Origin: Russula earlei
Taxonomy: Eukaryota > Basidiomycota > Agaricomycetes > Russulales > Russulaceae
Length of the DNA: 64,000 bases
Assembly: GCA_025769875.1 (NCBI GenBank)
Contig: JAGFNK010000154.1
Span: 1 to 64,000 of the forward strand
Direction of reading: 5' to 3'
Positions 31,113-41,343 of this stretch are shown here, one piece after another. Under the pieces are notes generated by a model. The model did no database searches. It was not told the origin of the DNA and was given only the letters and a program-made list of their open reading frames with translations. Position 1 is the first letter of the stretch, and every line of letters begins with the position of its first letter. A program made the position numbers and the translations under genes.

Positions 31113-32794
31113 CAGTCAACTCTCTCATAACCCATGCTGTGATAACCCATAATCTGTAATAACCCATAGAATTTCGTGTCCACCGATTGTGTTCCTAATT
31201 AAAACCCATAAACCTTCAATACTCAATAACCCATAGCTCAGCTCTTGTCCCATAACCCATAATAAGCACCCCACTAACCAAAATTGGTGACCTCCGTGGT
31301 GAGAATTTAGTACCCAGGCAATGGAACGTGCGCATCAGGAAGGCGGGCCAGTAGACGTTGACACGTCGTAGAAAGAGGTGATGAAGTGAGGCAAATGACC
31401 GTGAAGTTGAGTGAAGAGAGAGAGCAAGAGGGTTGCATGCGAGGAGTTTTCAAGAACAGAGAACGCAACACTGATACATTTGCAGCTAATAGTAGGCCTT
31501 TTAATACATTTACAAGTATGCTATCTAGGAGAGAAAATAAGAGTAGAGGTTTTTTAGGAGGTTTTTGAGTCGTCGGAAATGGAAGTGAAATAGAAACGGA
31601 ATGATACAGTAAGAAAACATCAGACTTTGACGGAAATAGTGCATTGCCTGTCTGTCTGGCCAATGCACTTTCTCTGGTTTTGGTGCGTGTTGGGACAGGG
31701 TAAGCAGGGCAGCTGATGAATGCAATAGGACTCACCTTTTTCCATGATTCAACTCCCCATGTGTGCGAGTTTTTATGAGTGCAGAGGTGCGCAATATTGC
31801 GCATAACCGCATACAATGTCCGGAGGACCAACTTGGCCCCCAGGCGACTGAGTGCAGAGGACGTGGCCAGCACACATGTATGAGAGATGCCCATTGGTGA
31901 CGTCATCATAGAGAGCAATGCACGTGGGCGGGTAGGGGGCAGGCACATCGAGCCTTCGATGGTCCACGCAGGTTTCACAGTTGTGGGCGTTGGGACCTTG
32001 CTGTTAGACGCAGTACTGGAGGCATTGTAGCTGTTGAATTGATCCGGACGCTCTTGCCCAATGTGACATGTACACTCATCGAGAGTGGCTCCAAAGTCTT
32101 TCCCGCGACCTTGGGCACGTCTTTGCTAGCATCAGAGAGGCGGGACGATGGATGCGACGTGCTTGGTGGGGAGAGTGTAGTTGACTCGCAACGGATATGA
32201 TTGACCTTGCCGGGCACAGGAGTCATGCCTGCAGTGCTTTTGACACTCATCCGGCGTTTCATCTGTGATGAACTTGTTTTGGACAATCAGCACCGGTCAA
32301 AAGGCAATGCAGAAGGGAAACTGACCAACTTAACCTCTTGCTGTTTCGAGTCCAGTGTGATGTTGAGGCCCTGCAAATCCTCGCAATCCCTCCAGCATTT
32401 GCAACGAGTCCCGCGCAACGCTGAGCTTGCTCCCCACAACCTCGTGCCACATCAAGATGATGGTATTGTGGACAAGAGGCCAACTCGAGGGGAGGCCATT
32501 GCCGCGTCACTTGCCTTACAAAAATATCTTATCGATATTAATAAGCCATTTGCCTGTCAGCTCAAAGCAGCTCTGGCAAGCTTTGGTCAACAGATCCGCC
32601 TTTATCAGGCCCAATTGATGTGAGATACAGTAATAACTGATTACTTTACATCAAAGTAACATAGCAGATTGTATATACAGGCTAAAACATGGAATTTGGG
32701 GTCTCTGTATGCACATTTCTCAAAACCCATACTCTGTAATAACCCATAGTTTTGGGTGTCCACGGACCACTATGGGTTATGAGAGAGTTGACTG
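31113..32794. mobile_element. Pogo-like TIR element with subterminal repeats
   Basis: 1682 bp. The termini are perfect inverted repeats of at least 23 bp starting CAGTCAACTCTCTCATAACC, flanked by a TA duplication (31111-31112 and 32795-32796) inside element 5's integrase. CAGT.. ends with a TA target are typical of the pogo/Fot1/Tigger group. The motif ATAACCCAT recurs many times near both ends (31137-31265 and 32700-32790), like transposase-binding subterminal repeats. The inside does not hold an intact transposase. A possible transposase C-terminus lies at 32447-32623, and unrelated-looking minus-strand frames at 31307-32286. Confidence 0.85.
32447..32623 (+). pseudogene. Possible remnant of a Tigger/CENP-B-type transposase C-terminus
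   Basis: The plus-strand frame 32201-32623 ends with RPTRGEAIAASLALQKYLIDINKPFACQLKAALASFGQQIRL. This resembles the C-terminal helical tail seen after DDE domains of fungal Tigger-like proteins (EAL..LQ.YL....PFARKLEA.LA.FGR..RL). The rest of the frame shows no domain and no DDE triad. The resemblance is from memory of the family. Confidence 0.4.
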
Positions 32795-32900
32795 TAGTAT
32801 AAAGCATATTATTTGGGAGCCTCATAAAGAGTGAGGCTTTGATCCCCTCAGTGTGACCAAGGTAGATCATAAGTTCGCTCTTAGGCGAAAGCTTGTTGAC

Positions 32901-33434
32901 TCAATGCTTTTCTGGTATGTGCACATATGCACCACAACCAAATACTCTGAAGTGTGAAATGTCAGGGACCTCGTTTTTTAGGACTTCATAGGGTGTACAC
33001 CATTGAAGGCATCTGGCTGGTGTCCTATTATAACAGTGTGTCCCATGATTCACTGCAAATTCCCACCAGGAGGGAGGTAGACAAGCTTCAAGGCACATTG
33101 CCTGAGCTTTGTCCATTACAGTGTGCATAAAGCACTCTGCATGTCCATTTTGTTGTGGAGTGTAGGGGGCACTTTGGAGGATTTTAATTCCTTCATCCTT
33201 GAGGACATTATCAAAGGCCTCGGATTTGTACTCTCCACCAGCATTGGACATCCACTCTTTGATTCCTGCTTTATATTGGTTCTTTACCATAGCAAGGAAT
33301 TGTTTTACAGCCATTATGGTCGACTTTTTATTTTTTAAGAGTGTAATCCATGCATAGGAGGAACAATCATCAATGAAGCTGACAAAATATTCATACTTAT
33401 GATACAACTTCACAGGGAAACTTTTAAGGTCCAA
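32901..33434 (-). pseudogene. Element 5 integrase core
   Basis: One open frame of about 178 aa, with MSNAGGEYKSEAFDNVLKDEGIK and PYTPQQNGHAECFMHTVMDKAQAM, then WWEFAVNHGTHCYNRTPAR and FGCGAYVHIPEK. It passes uninterrupted through the site where element 2 has an extra base. The catalytic first Asp (HSD in element 2) is lost at the LTR junction upstream (MDLKSF at the frame start). Confidence 0.9.
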
Positions 33435-33435
33435 C

Positions 33436-33977
33436 TTCTCTGTTATTGTTCTCCCCTTGGTTACTGTTTCATCCCTTGATGTTGATGATCTTTTATTGTT
33501 TCACCTATTGTGTTTCATCTATTGTTTGAGCTCCTTTTGCTATTGGTTCATCTTTATCTATTGTTCCACATATGGTACTGTACAGCCTCACTAGATACAG
33601 TATTTAAGCACCTGTAGAAGCTGGGGAATGCCCCAAGCTTAGCTTTGTCCCATTTCCTGTCACATCCCTTTGCCCTGTATCCTCTCTCAATCGCAACTTG
33701 TTTGTGCTGGCTCTTACCTTGCTTGACATCAACACACTAGGAGGAACTCTTGCGTTCCTCTTACTCCTCTCTTGCTCTATCACCATCCTCCTCTTCGGTG
33801 AAACCAGAAGATTGACTCTGTCTGTGGACTGAGTCATTGTCTGACTCAGCCTTGAGACGCTAAACCTTTGATCCAGTCTCCTTGAGCCAGCCCCACTGAA
33901 CCCCTTGAACTAAGTCACAGAGACTTGGCCCCCACTGAACCTTGAGCTAACACTCTTACGGCCGCGACGCCGTAACA
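33436..33977 (-). mobile_element. Truncated LTR, family Z copy C
   Basis: Matches family Z (14645-15240 and 23557-24144). The right end ..GCCGTAACA at 33977 is intact, but the left end lacks about the first 50 bp. About 80 bp of element 5 integrase is also missing at the junction, so a deletion removed both the LTR end and the target duplication. Confidence 0.82.
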
Positions 33978-35170
33978 TGCATGCAGCCAGGACATACCAG
34001 CTGTTCCTGAGGGATTTTCAGGTCTTCAGGGAGACCCTTGGTATGTGTCTTTGCATGTGTTATGACATCCTTAGATGGGTGGCCAAGGCATCGGTGTATG
34101 ACATCATAATCTACCGCATAGATAAAGGAATGTGCTTGCGCACTTTCAATTGAGGCGTCTAACCAATACATGGTTTGACCTGGGAATAAGGGGTAAAAGG
34201 ACAGGATTATACGTCCATCCTCTTGTAGGGAAATGTGTCTATTGTTCCCTAATGCATGCATCCCTTGTTGTAAAAACTCCCCCATAGATAATATCCGAGT
34301 GTTAATTTTTGGAATATAGAGGACTGGAGAAATGCATGTGACAACTATTTTAGAGTTGACATTGTGCTGAAGCAACACAGTGCCTTTGCCTTCCACATAG
34401 ATAGTGTTATTGGCAGTTTTTACAGGAGATCTTTCATGTGGCAAAGCCAGTGTATACTCTATGAAATCATTTATTTCAAAGGTGAAGTGCACAGATCCGC
34501 CAGAGTCAAGGAGCCATAAGGATCCCATCTTACTCAAGCTATGCTTTCCTCTACATTGCAAACAGTTTGTGTTACATTCACTATGCAGGGAACTACTTCC
34601 TGCACTAATTTGTACATTGTGCGATACAAGGGAACTCTTATCAGACATATCTAGCCCTTTTAGGGGCTGGGGAGATGCTATAAGGTTCCTTAGCAAGTGA
34701 AAGGAGAGAGGGAGGCACATGCACACTTCATTGTATTCAGGGTCGCTGCCCCAATCAAGCGGTTCATCTGATGGAGTCAGAGCACACTCAGGGGTGACAG
34801 CACCTTCTGGGATACCATCATATATGTCAAACAAGTCCAACGTATTTGTTTGCACAAAGTCACCATCATCCTGGTCCATATGACCAGGGACAGGCGACAG
34901 TAATTGGACTGCACTTGACAAGGCAGTGGATTGAGTCGAAATCCACTGCTCGAGGGTCTTGACTGTCTGTATAGTGGGAATTACCCCAAGATCATCAGCA
35001 AGATCAAGTGCTTTGTTTAAGGCCTTATAAGGGCCGTGAGTGCATTTGTGAGGGTCAGTGACGGTACATTGTTGGATCCCTGAAGGACCCAGATGGGCAA
35101 TAGTGGTAATGGTCAGGAGTGGGAGTGTGGCAACATCCGCAATATGGGAGTTGTTGTGAAATGCAACCAC
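33978..35170 (-). pseudogene. Element 5 gag end, protease and integrase zinc region
   Basis: An open minus frame of about 395 aa from 35151 down to 33978. It holds NTLDLFDIYDGIPEG, CLQCRGKHSLSKMGSLWLLDSGGSVHFTF (protease, DSG followed by GS instead of AS), VVTCISPVLYIPKINTRILSMGEF, and the integrase zinc region VIHRCLGHPSKDVI..CPGC. It reads through both sites where element 2 is frameshifted, so it serves as the reference for those breaks. The first ~6 residues of the frame (MVAFHN) belong to the adjoining LTR. Confidence 0.9.
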
Positions 35171-35446
35171 AGATAGAGGGACCTCAGAGGAGGTGCTTAG
35201 TCATTGCCACCCTCTTGGGTCTGACTTGTGGGTTCAACACTATGTGACCCAACCTGGGGACCTCAGAGGAGGGGGTTGACATGTGCTCACATGATTCCCT
35301 ATATCCTGGTGCAATTAAGAAAATGGCCAGACTGGGGATTGAACCCAGGACCTCCCAGATATATACCAGGTGCTCTAACCACTGAGCTACCTAGCCTTGG
35401 GTACAGTGAAGTGGATTAATCTATATGACAGATTGTATATCCAACA
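35152..35446 (-). mobile_element. 295-bp solo LTR containing a tRNA-like gene
   Basis: Inserted in element 5 gag and flanked by GGAGT (35147-35151 and 35447-35451). On the minus strand it runs TGTTGGATATAC..TTTCACAACA, so it has the TG..CA termini, 5-bp inverted ends (TGTTG/CAACA) and 5-bp duplication of an LTR. It has no internal direct terminal repeats, so it is a solo LTR rather than a whole tiny element. A complete tRNA-like cloverleaf lies at 35325-35396 with TTTT just downstream. The motif GGACCTCAGAGGAGG occurs twice (about 35180 and 35260). Confidence 0.82.
35325..35396 (-). tRNA. tRNA-like gene inside the LTR (anticodon position UAU, Ile-type), possibly not functional
   Basis: 72 nt on the minus strand folding as a full cloverleaf: a 7-bp acceptor (GGCTAGG with TCTGGCC, two wobble pairs), D stem GCTC/GAGC with loop AGTGGTTA, anticodon stem CCTGG/CTGGG with two wobbles, 7-nt loop TATATAT, 5-nt variable loop AGGTC, and T arm CTGGG-TTCAATC-CCCAG. 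Both Pol III boxes are present (A box TAGCTCAGTGG, B box GGTTCAATCCC) and TTTT follows 2 nt after the acceptor stem. Position 33 is A instead of the conserved U, so decoding is doubtful. It could be a tRNA gene captured by the LTR, or a SINE-like head. Confidence 0.72.
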
Positions 35447-35451
35447 GGAGT

Positions 35452-36283
35452 GTCCAGGACCATGGCTGTGATCAGCTTTTTCCTTGCCTTTCCCTTTTCC
35501 TTTGCTGCCGCACTTACCGCACTGGTGCTTGTCCTTATCTTCATTGTACTTGGGCTTAGAGCCCTGCTGCTGATTGGAGAAGGAAGGGTCACCATGCTTG
35601 TGCTTGACAGCGGAAAACTTCTGCACACTGTTCTTTTTGTTTGTAACTCGATTGATCTCAGTTTGATATTGAGAGACAATAGCCTCTCACATGTCCTTAG
35701 TGTTAAGGTTGGCAAGTTCATAGTTCTGAGTGATAATGTGGACAAGCATTTCCCATTTCTAGGGAATGGCAGCAAGCATGATGAGCACCTGGAGGGTGTC
35801 AGGAATCATGAGGGAGGATGTGGTAAGACACTGGAATGCAGCGTGTATCCAATCCATTTGAGGGCCAGGATGTTGGCTCAGGTTTATGCAAATGGAAATG
35901 GCTTCTTTGAAGTCCTTATAGATACTGGTGGTTGTTGCTGTGCCATAAAGGGTTTCAAGGTGATTCCAGATCATTTCAGCATTGTCCAGGGTCATGAGAT
36001 CCTGCTGGATAGCGATGCTCGATCTAAGGACCATATGACCAACTGCCATGTCATTTCCTTTGTTCCATTCTTTCAGAACTGCTTGGGCGGCAGTCTGGGC
36101 AGCAATCTCTTTGGGAAGAGGCGCCTGAGGAAGTCCAGGGAGGACTGGCAAGTCAAAAGTTCCATTGCAATAACCCCATAGTCCAACAGACATGAGGTAG
36201 GCTTTCATAGCCTTTGACCAGATACCATAGTTTGCACCATCAAGGATGGGGACAACAGGGGCAGAGGGTTGAGAAGACGACAT
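35452..36283 (-). pseudogene. Element 5 gag, N-terminal part
   Basis: 36283-35759 (MSSSQPSAPVVPILDGANYGIWSKAMKAYLMSVGLWGY onward) aligns with element 2 gag from its first residue. The frame is broken near 35765, and the basic region (KDKHQCGKCGSKGKGKGKEK) continues in 35626-35447 until the 295-bp LTR. GKCGSK replaces GKRGGK of element 2, again a CG loss. Confidence 0.88.
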
Positions 36284-36437
36284 AGTAGCTGTTAGAAGAG
36301 GGCTTAGAGGTTGTCAGCAAGAGTATTGTATTTAAATAGGCCAACATAGTCTCCCCAGAGGGTAGACTAGCTTGCTGCAGCATGCAGGCTACAGGGATGC
36401 TTCACCATCATTGCAGCTGATGGAGGCGCATGGCTTG

Positions 36438-36450
36438 CAGGGCCCATAAC
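36438..36450 (-). other. Primer-binding site of element 5
   Basis: CAGGGCCCATAAC on the plus strand, one base before the LTR at 36452; identical to the sites of elements 1-3. Confidence 0.85.
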
Positions 36451-36451
36451 C

Positions 36452-36836
36452 TGTTGCGCAGCATAGAGCACAGCTAACAGGCCAAGCAACCCACCTTAGA
36501 GGTTATGCTAATGCTCAAGTGATATTGGGGTGTAGAGTGATATGTATACTTGTCTACATGTATGGTATTTATACCTCTATGACCCAGGGCTGTTCCTAAG
36601 TCCAAAAGAGGTGACTACAGGTGTCCACTATATCACACACACAGTGACGGGTGATGTGGAAACATTCTAGATGCAGCATAAGGCTGCATCTGGTGGTAGA
36701 TAGCATAGTATTCATAACCCTATTGCCATAAGCACATATGCTAAAGTTCTGTCTAACACATAACATATCTAAGCAGATCTTGGACCTTGTATGAAGGTCT
36801 TCACCTTCTTTGATCCATTTGGGTTCTGGTTCAACA
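36452..36836 (-). repeat. 5' LTR of element 5
   Basis: 385 bp, TGTTGCGCAGC..GGTTCAACA on the plus strand, followed by the duplication GGAAT at 36837-36841. This marks the end of the transposon-rich block. Confidence 0.94.
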
Positions 36837-36841
36837 GGAAT

Positions 36842-38202
36842 TCCTGGCAAGCCACACAAAGATCAAAATATGAGACATTCCGATCCCCTTGGATCCAAAA
36901 ACAAAAAGGTTGATAGGCGACAGCCGCGAAGACAGATCTCGAAGTAGTTTCTTTGTGCAGGAAGCAAATGTAACAACAAGCCGGAAGTGGACGTTTGGTT
37001 GGTTTTTGAACGCCTTCTGAAATCGGTTTGTTCTGGAAAGTCTTCTGAGGCGTCGGGTTTTCCAGATGCAGGGGATGACGAGAAAAAGACAGAGAAGCTG
37101 CGCGGTAAGAAAAAGACGAGGGTTCCGCTCTCGGCTTCCACCACTGCGTCAAATTCATATATCCGCGCATCATGAATTGATGGATCCGAGGTGGGCCCAG
37201 GCCCCACCCGCATGCGCAATAGAGCAACACTTCATTCCCAGTAAAAATGAGTGATGGGAAACGGTCCACGGTTGCGAGCAACGAGTGGCGCATTCTATTA
37301 CGGACTGCATCGATCTGTACCCCGAGACCAAGCCAGATGAAAGCACTGCCACGCTTGTGGCCTATGATCCGGGCATCCAGGATTATTTGTGGGCCAAAAA
37401 ATCACCGCGAAGCGGCGAGTAAAAAAAAATTTCGAGTGAGAAGGAGGTGATGGAGAACGCGAGGGTGGAGGCGTTGTTAATCGGACATCACGATACCTTG
37501 TGGGCTGCACGAGGGTGCAGATCTCTCTACGCAGTTGCAGTTACTGCGAAGAGAAGCAGCAAGATAGACGGACACGTAATGGGATATGTCGCAAGTGCGT
37601 TGCGAGTGTCGAGCTGTGTCCCAAGTGGGGAAGGAACGCGAAATTTTTGGACTGACAGGTGGAACAGAGAAGAAGAGTGAAAACAGCCCTTCGACAACTG
37701 TTTGGGAAGGAAGCCTGCAGACACCGGCTGGTGCCGGCCATGACGGAGCGCTTGCGAAAATATAATACAATAACAATATTCCGTTTATGGCTTGGCACTT
37801 CCGGAAAAAAGGCCCATCGTGAACATCCACCCGCTTTGACAGGAATCAGGACGCCATTTACATGCCGTTCCTCAATAAGACTTCTTCTATTCCGCACTTT
37901 CTTTGTACCTCTGAAAGACTACAAGTACGTCAAAACAAACACCCAACCGGTGGAAATGCAGCCGCTCCGGTGCCACATAATCTAGCAAGTAACAGGTAAC
38001 CAAGGAAGGAAAAAAAGTATGGGGGACAAATAGTTAATAGCCGGCGCAGCGGTCGCCTGACCAGAGGCAGAAGGATCCATAATCTAGACCATCCAATGCA
38101 AGGACCGGACTTGTGAGTATCTAGAGTCGTCGCGGAATTATGGTGTCTTGCCGCATTCCACACATCTCCTACCAGAGGAGGACCAGAGAAAGCGCAACAG
38201 AA
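36842..38202. other. Intergenic stretch, no recognisable gene
   Basis: 1.36 kb of GC-richer sequence between the transposon block and the first cellular gene. Several open frames of 60-170 codons exist on both strands, but none shows a domain, conserved motif or a convincing splice pattern. Confidence 0.55.
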
Positions 38203-38774
38203 CTACGATATGGTCCACGAGATCGGGATCACACCCACGCTGAGGGGCGCGAGGGCCTTGAACGTAGCGGGAGACATGTCTGGCGGGTAATTTAGTAAGT
38301 CCAAGGCAGCCAATCTACTCTATTAGTGTTATGAAACTGACCAAGGTCGTTCGGGCCACAACTTTGGCAGCTGTCAACAATCTGCGCACTAACCGTTTGG
38401 CCATTGTGAGTGATCTGAACATTCTACAAATGGACATCACCAAACGTGTGAACCTGCAGGCAAGGAACTACCACACCTTATAGCAATTGGACCCATTGGT
38501 TTGATCGTAGAAACTCTTAGCTATGGCGACGACAAACTGGTTTTGGTTATTTGTTCCGCCACAGTTGCCAAGGCCAGGATAATACCAGGTCCCCTGCGAG
38601 CTAAAACGTTAGCATCATGACCAGGATTTAGCTAGCAACACGTACCCGGCCACTGTGTGTGGTCCTCTTGTGCTTCTCCGGTGATACTATGCCTTGGGGT
38701 ACCGGTACAGGGATAGCAAGGGCGGACAAGACGAGGGAAAGGAATGCAAACAGGATCCAGGTGAGTCTGTACAT
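38203..38774 (-). CDS. Secreted RlpA-like double-psi beta-barrel protein
   Basis: Four exons: 38774-38646, 38593-38477, 38423-38342 and 38279-38203 (134 aa). The introns are 51-62 bp with GT..AG ends; intron 1 has a TGCTAAC branch motif. Residues 1-20 (MYRLTWILFAFLSLVLSALA) are a signal peptide. The mature part has HSGRGTWYYPGLGNCGGTNNQNQFVVAIA, then YDQTNGSNCYK, VQITHNGQTVSAQIVDSCQSCGPNDL and the conserved end DMSPATFKALAPLSVGVIPISW. That order is the barwin-like/RlpA-like DPBB fold of small fungal secreted proteins, including the conserved Cys pairs. Such proteins are extracellular, often cell-wall or host-interaction related; the ligand is not predictable. The assignment is strong, the biological role unknown. 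Confidence 0.9.
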
Positions 38775-41343
38775 CGTGAAGCGGAGGTTCTTAAATGAAA
38801 TAAGAAAAAATGTCCCAAGGAAAGGTAGGCTCTGTGGCAGGATGAATAGAGGTATGCGGGAGGGTGGGAAGGGACGCGGCCGTTCGACGAAGGGACGGGG
38901 ACAGATCAAGGGTCGCTTTTATACGTATACAAGGGGGTCCTTACATATTGTGAACCCCAAGCGTGTGCGGTCGACGGGCACGTCATTGAACAGGTACAGG
39001 AGAATTGCCCCAGCGGGACCAAGCACCTGTGCAATCAATTTGGACTAGGCACGGCGGAAACGGGGTCATTCACGCGCGATGCCGTACGCGCGGATGAAAA
39101 AAATAAAAAATGAAAGGGGGACAAAAGGGCGTGTGTGTAAAATTATTCAAGATGGGGTGTTAAGGCCGCGGACTAAGGAGACCCGTAGTCACGGTCTCTG
39201 GGACGAGTCTTTGGGAATGGTAAGGTACGGTCACGTATCCAGGAAAACAAGATGGCAAGGATGCCGTGAACACACGCGGATAAAATTTGACGCCCGCCGT
39301 GAGCTGAAAAGAAAAAAAAAAACCGGGGTTAGAACTGAGATTACGGGAATCGCCAAGAAGTCTCTGCGCAGTGATTGAAGTGGGGCAATGCAGGTATTAA
39401 GAACGAGCCTTTCATCAATCAATCTCGCGAAAAAACTCACCGGGTGCATCATTCACCCCCACTCGTTCATTATATGTGTGGGTGTGCAGGAAAAGCCGTC
39501 GCTGCCTCAAGGACGTGGGTAGGCAACCCGCGTCACACGCGCAGTTTTATAGTAACCGCACGAATCCCGCGTCTCGCCGTGAATATCACAACGCCACCAG
39601 GCTCCTTGGACGGGGGAGTCGCACACTCTGTACAAGGTTACAGTTTCAAAGCAGCCGCCGAGCCTCGCCGAATAGCTGGGGTGTGAAGCTGATTATTCCA
39701 GATGCAGAGGAAGGCACAATCTTATCTCCCGGCACTTTCCGGTCTGTCTGCGGCGCCGCAGCCAGCATCACTTGTCCTGTCACTGTCACGATAGCCTCCT
39801 ACCTTTGTTTGGAAACACCATTGGCCAGCAGGACGTAGCTTAAAGGTAAAAAAAATGACCGATGAGATTTTACATATGGCCCTTCGAGTCCCATTTGCGA
39901 ACTTGGCATCTATCTGGGCAAGTGCTATAGTGCCACTTGGGTAATCTTGGGCAAACCGAGATGCTTTCACAATTTCCGCGATTCTTGCAGTCCTCATATC
40001 TTCTGTTCCCAAAATGTCATATCATTCACCGAGACCAGCTCCAGTCAGTTCAGTTTTTAGGGGGGACTTTCTTGGCTTGGAATACGATGTGCGGTGCCGG
40101 AAGGGGGGAATACCACCGACGAACCCCACAGGCCAGCCAAAAGCATTAAGTAGTTTGCGTCTGGGGCCGCCGTAGATGTAGAACTCTGGCAGGTGCGCAA
40201 ACAACATGACGTTTGGACAAATGATGAACATGACATGTTCATCATTTGCCCAAACTTTCCCAGTCGAAGCGAAGCACAGTCCATCGCGCGTTCGACGTGT
40301 TGTGGCGTTGCCTCCTCATAATCCTCGGCGTCTTTGTTCCGCATTTTTGATCCAACCGTTGTTGAGAATTGGGGACCTCGATGTCACGCCCACTGGACTG
40401 AGCCGAGCTGTATCCGTCACCCTTCACTAGGTCCTCCCGTGGTCCATTCCAGGCTGGCGTGGTTGATATCCGCTCCGTTTCCTCATGTCGCTGTGTCCCC
40501 CGACGAATGCAATTGTGATGGTAAACACAGGCCTCCCTTGGACGAGAGTGTCACTGTATGGGTGCCAACTAGTTGATCGATATATTAATGTTATTGTACG
40601 CGCCGATGACGCCACTCTGTGTGAGTGAAGATCTGCGAAATTCGAATTTCTTGCGACGGCGTGTACTGCGGACGTCGCGATCAGACGCACTTTAATCGAT
40701 GCCTTCCGTTGCTCCACGGCAGGGCAACGTCTATCGTCTATTGGCACCATGTATGTTACTTGTAGATTCCCACTTGATACTATTTCATGTGGGGTTTATA
40801 GCGAGCTAGTAACCCATGCACTGTTAAGTGAAGGGTTTCTGGTGTCATGAAGCTCGTTCCTTTCCGGATAGCGCCTCGATATGAATTTGGGAACATGCTG
40901 AGTTTGGGGGACTAGTTCTGCACTGTCACAATACTGGTGCGAACCAAGGCCCCTCTCTGCTATCAAATGAAAAAATAGTACTTAAACCCGCTGTATCACC
41001 GTGTTGTTAGCAACAGCCCCGCGGGTTAGGGAGCTTTCACGTGAATCGAGCTTCCAAAATGTCTCGTATCTTATCTAATCGATATATCGCGATGGTGACG
41101 TAAGCCAACTAAGGGGGTTGTCTAGTCGGGCACTTTCATACGCTCCGCTCCGCTTTCCTGCTTGTGCGAGTGGTACGTTTACCTACTGTGCAGATGACCT
41201 TGCAATCACCACAAACTGCGCGATATACTGCTGACACTGTCACATGTCGCCTAGACGAACGGCTCTGTTGAATCCGTTTCCTCGTTTGGAGGCGTACCAT
41301 CAGCCGACGATAAGAAGGGCACCCTTCTTTACAGCGAGCGGTC
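38775..41343. other. Intergenic stretch, no recognisable gene
   Basis: 2.6 kb without a supportable gene. The open frames at 39722-40012 and 40057-40344 (minus) show no known domain. It contains the near-perfect hairpin at 40211-40255. Confidence 0.5.
40211..40255. repeat. 22-bp inverted repeat with one-base spacer
   Basis: The left arm 40211-40232 begins GTTTGGACAAATGATG and ends AACATG. The right arm 40234-40255 is its reverse complement with one mismatch. It would extrude as a long cruciform or hairpin. It is not followed by a T tract, so a terminator is not implied. Confidence 0.9.

Larger units (their letters stand above)
26818..36836 (-). mobile_element. Ty1/copia retrotransposon, element 5 (old relative of element 2)
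   Basis: Minus strand, with LTRs at 36452-36836 (5', 385 bp) and 26818-26980 plus 28715-28933 (3', split). The duplication GGAAT lies at 26813-26817 and 36837-36841, next to unrelated sequence on each side. Protein alignment to element 2 runs the whole length, but arginine codons are repeatedly changed to Cys, His or Gln (for example RAERFMRT versus HAECFMHT), i.e. CG to TG or CA. Inserted inside are a Tc1/mariner-like element (26981-28712), a pogo-like element (31113-32794), an LTR fragment (33436-33977) and a 295-bp LTR (35152-35446). The primer site is 36438-36450. Confidence 0.95.

Noticed and set aside
31307..31978. 223-codon minus-strand open frame inside the pogo-like element as a transposase
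   Set aside because: No DDE triad or HTH; an alternative frame looks equally plausible, so no function is claimed.
35325..35396. A working tRNA-Ile(UAU) gene
   Set aside because: The anticodon loop lacks U33 and the stem relies on wobble pairs; it is kept only as a tRNA-like gene within an LTR.
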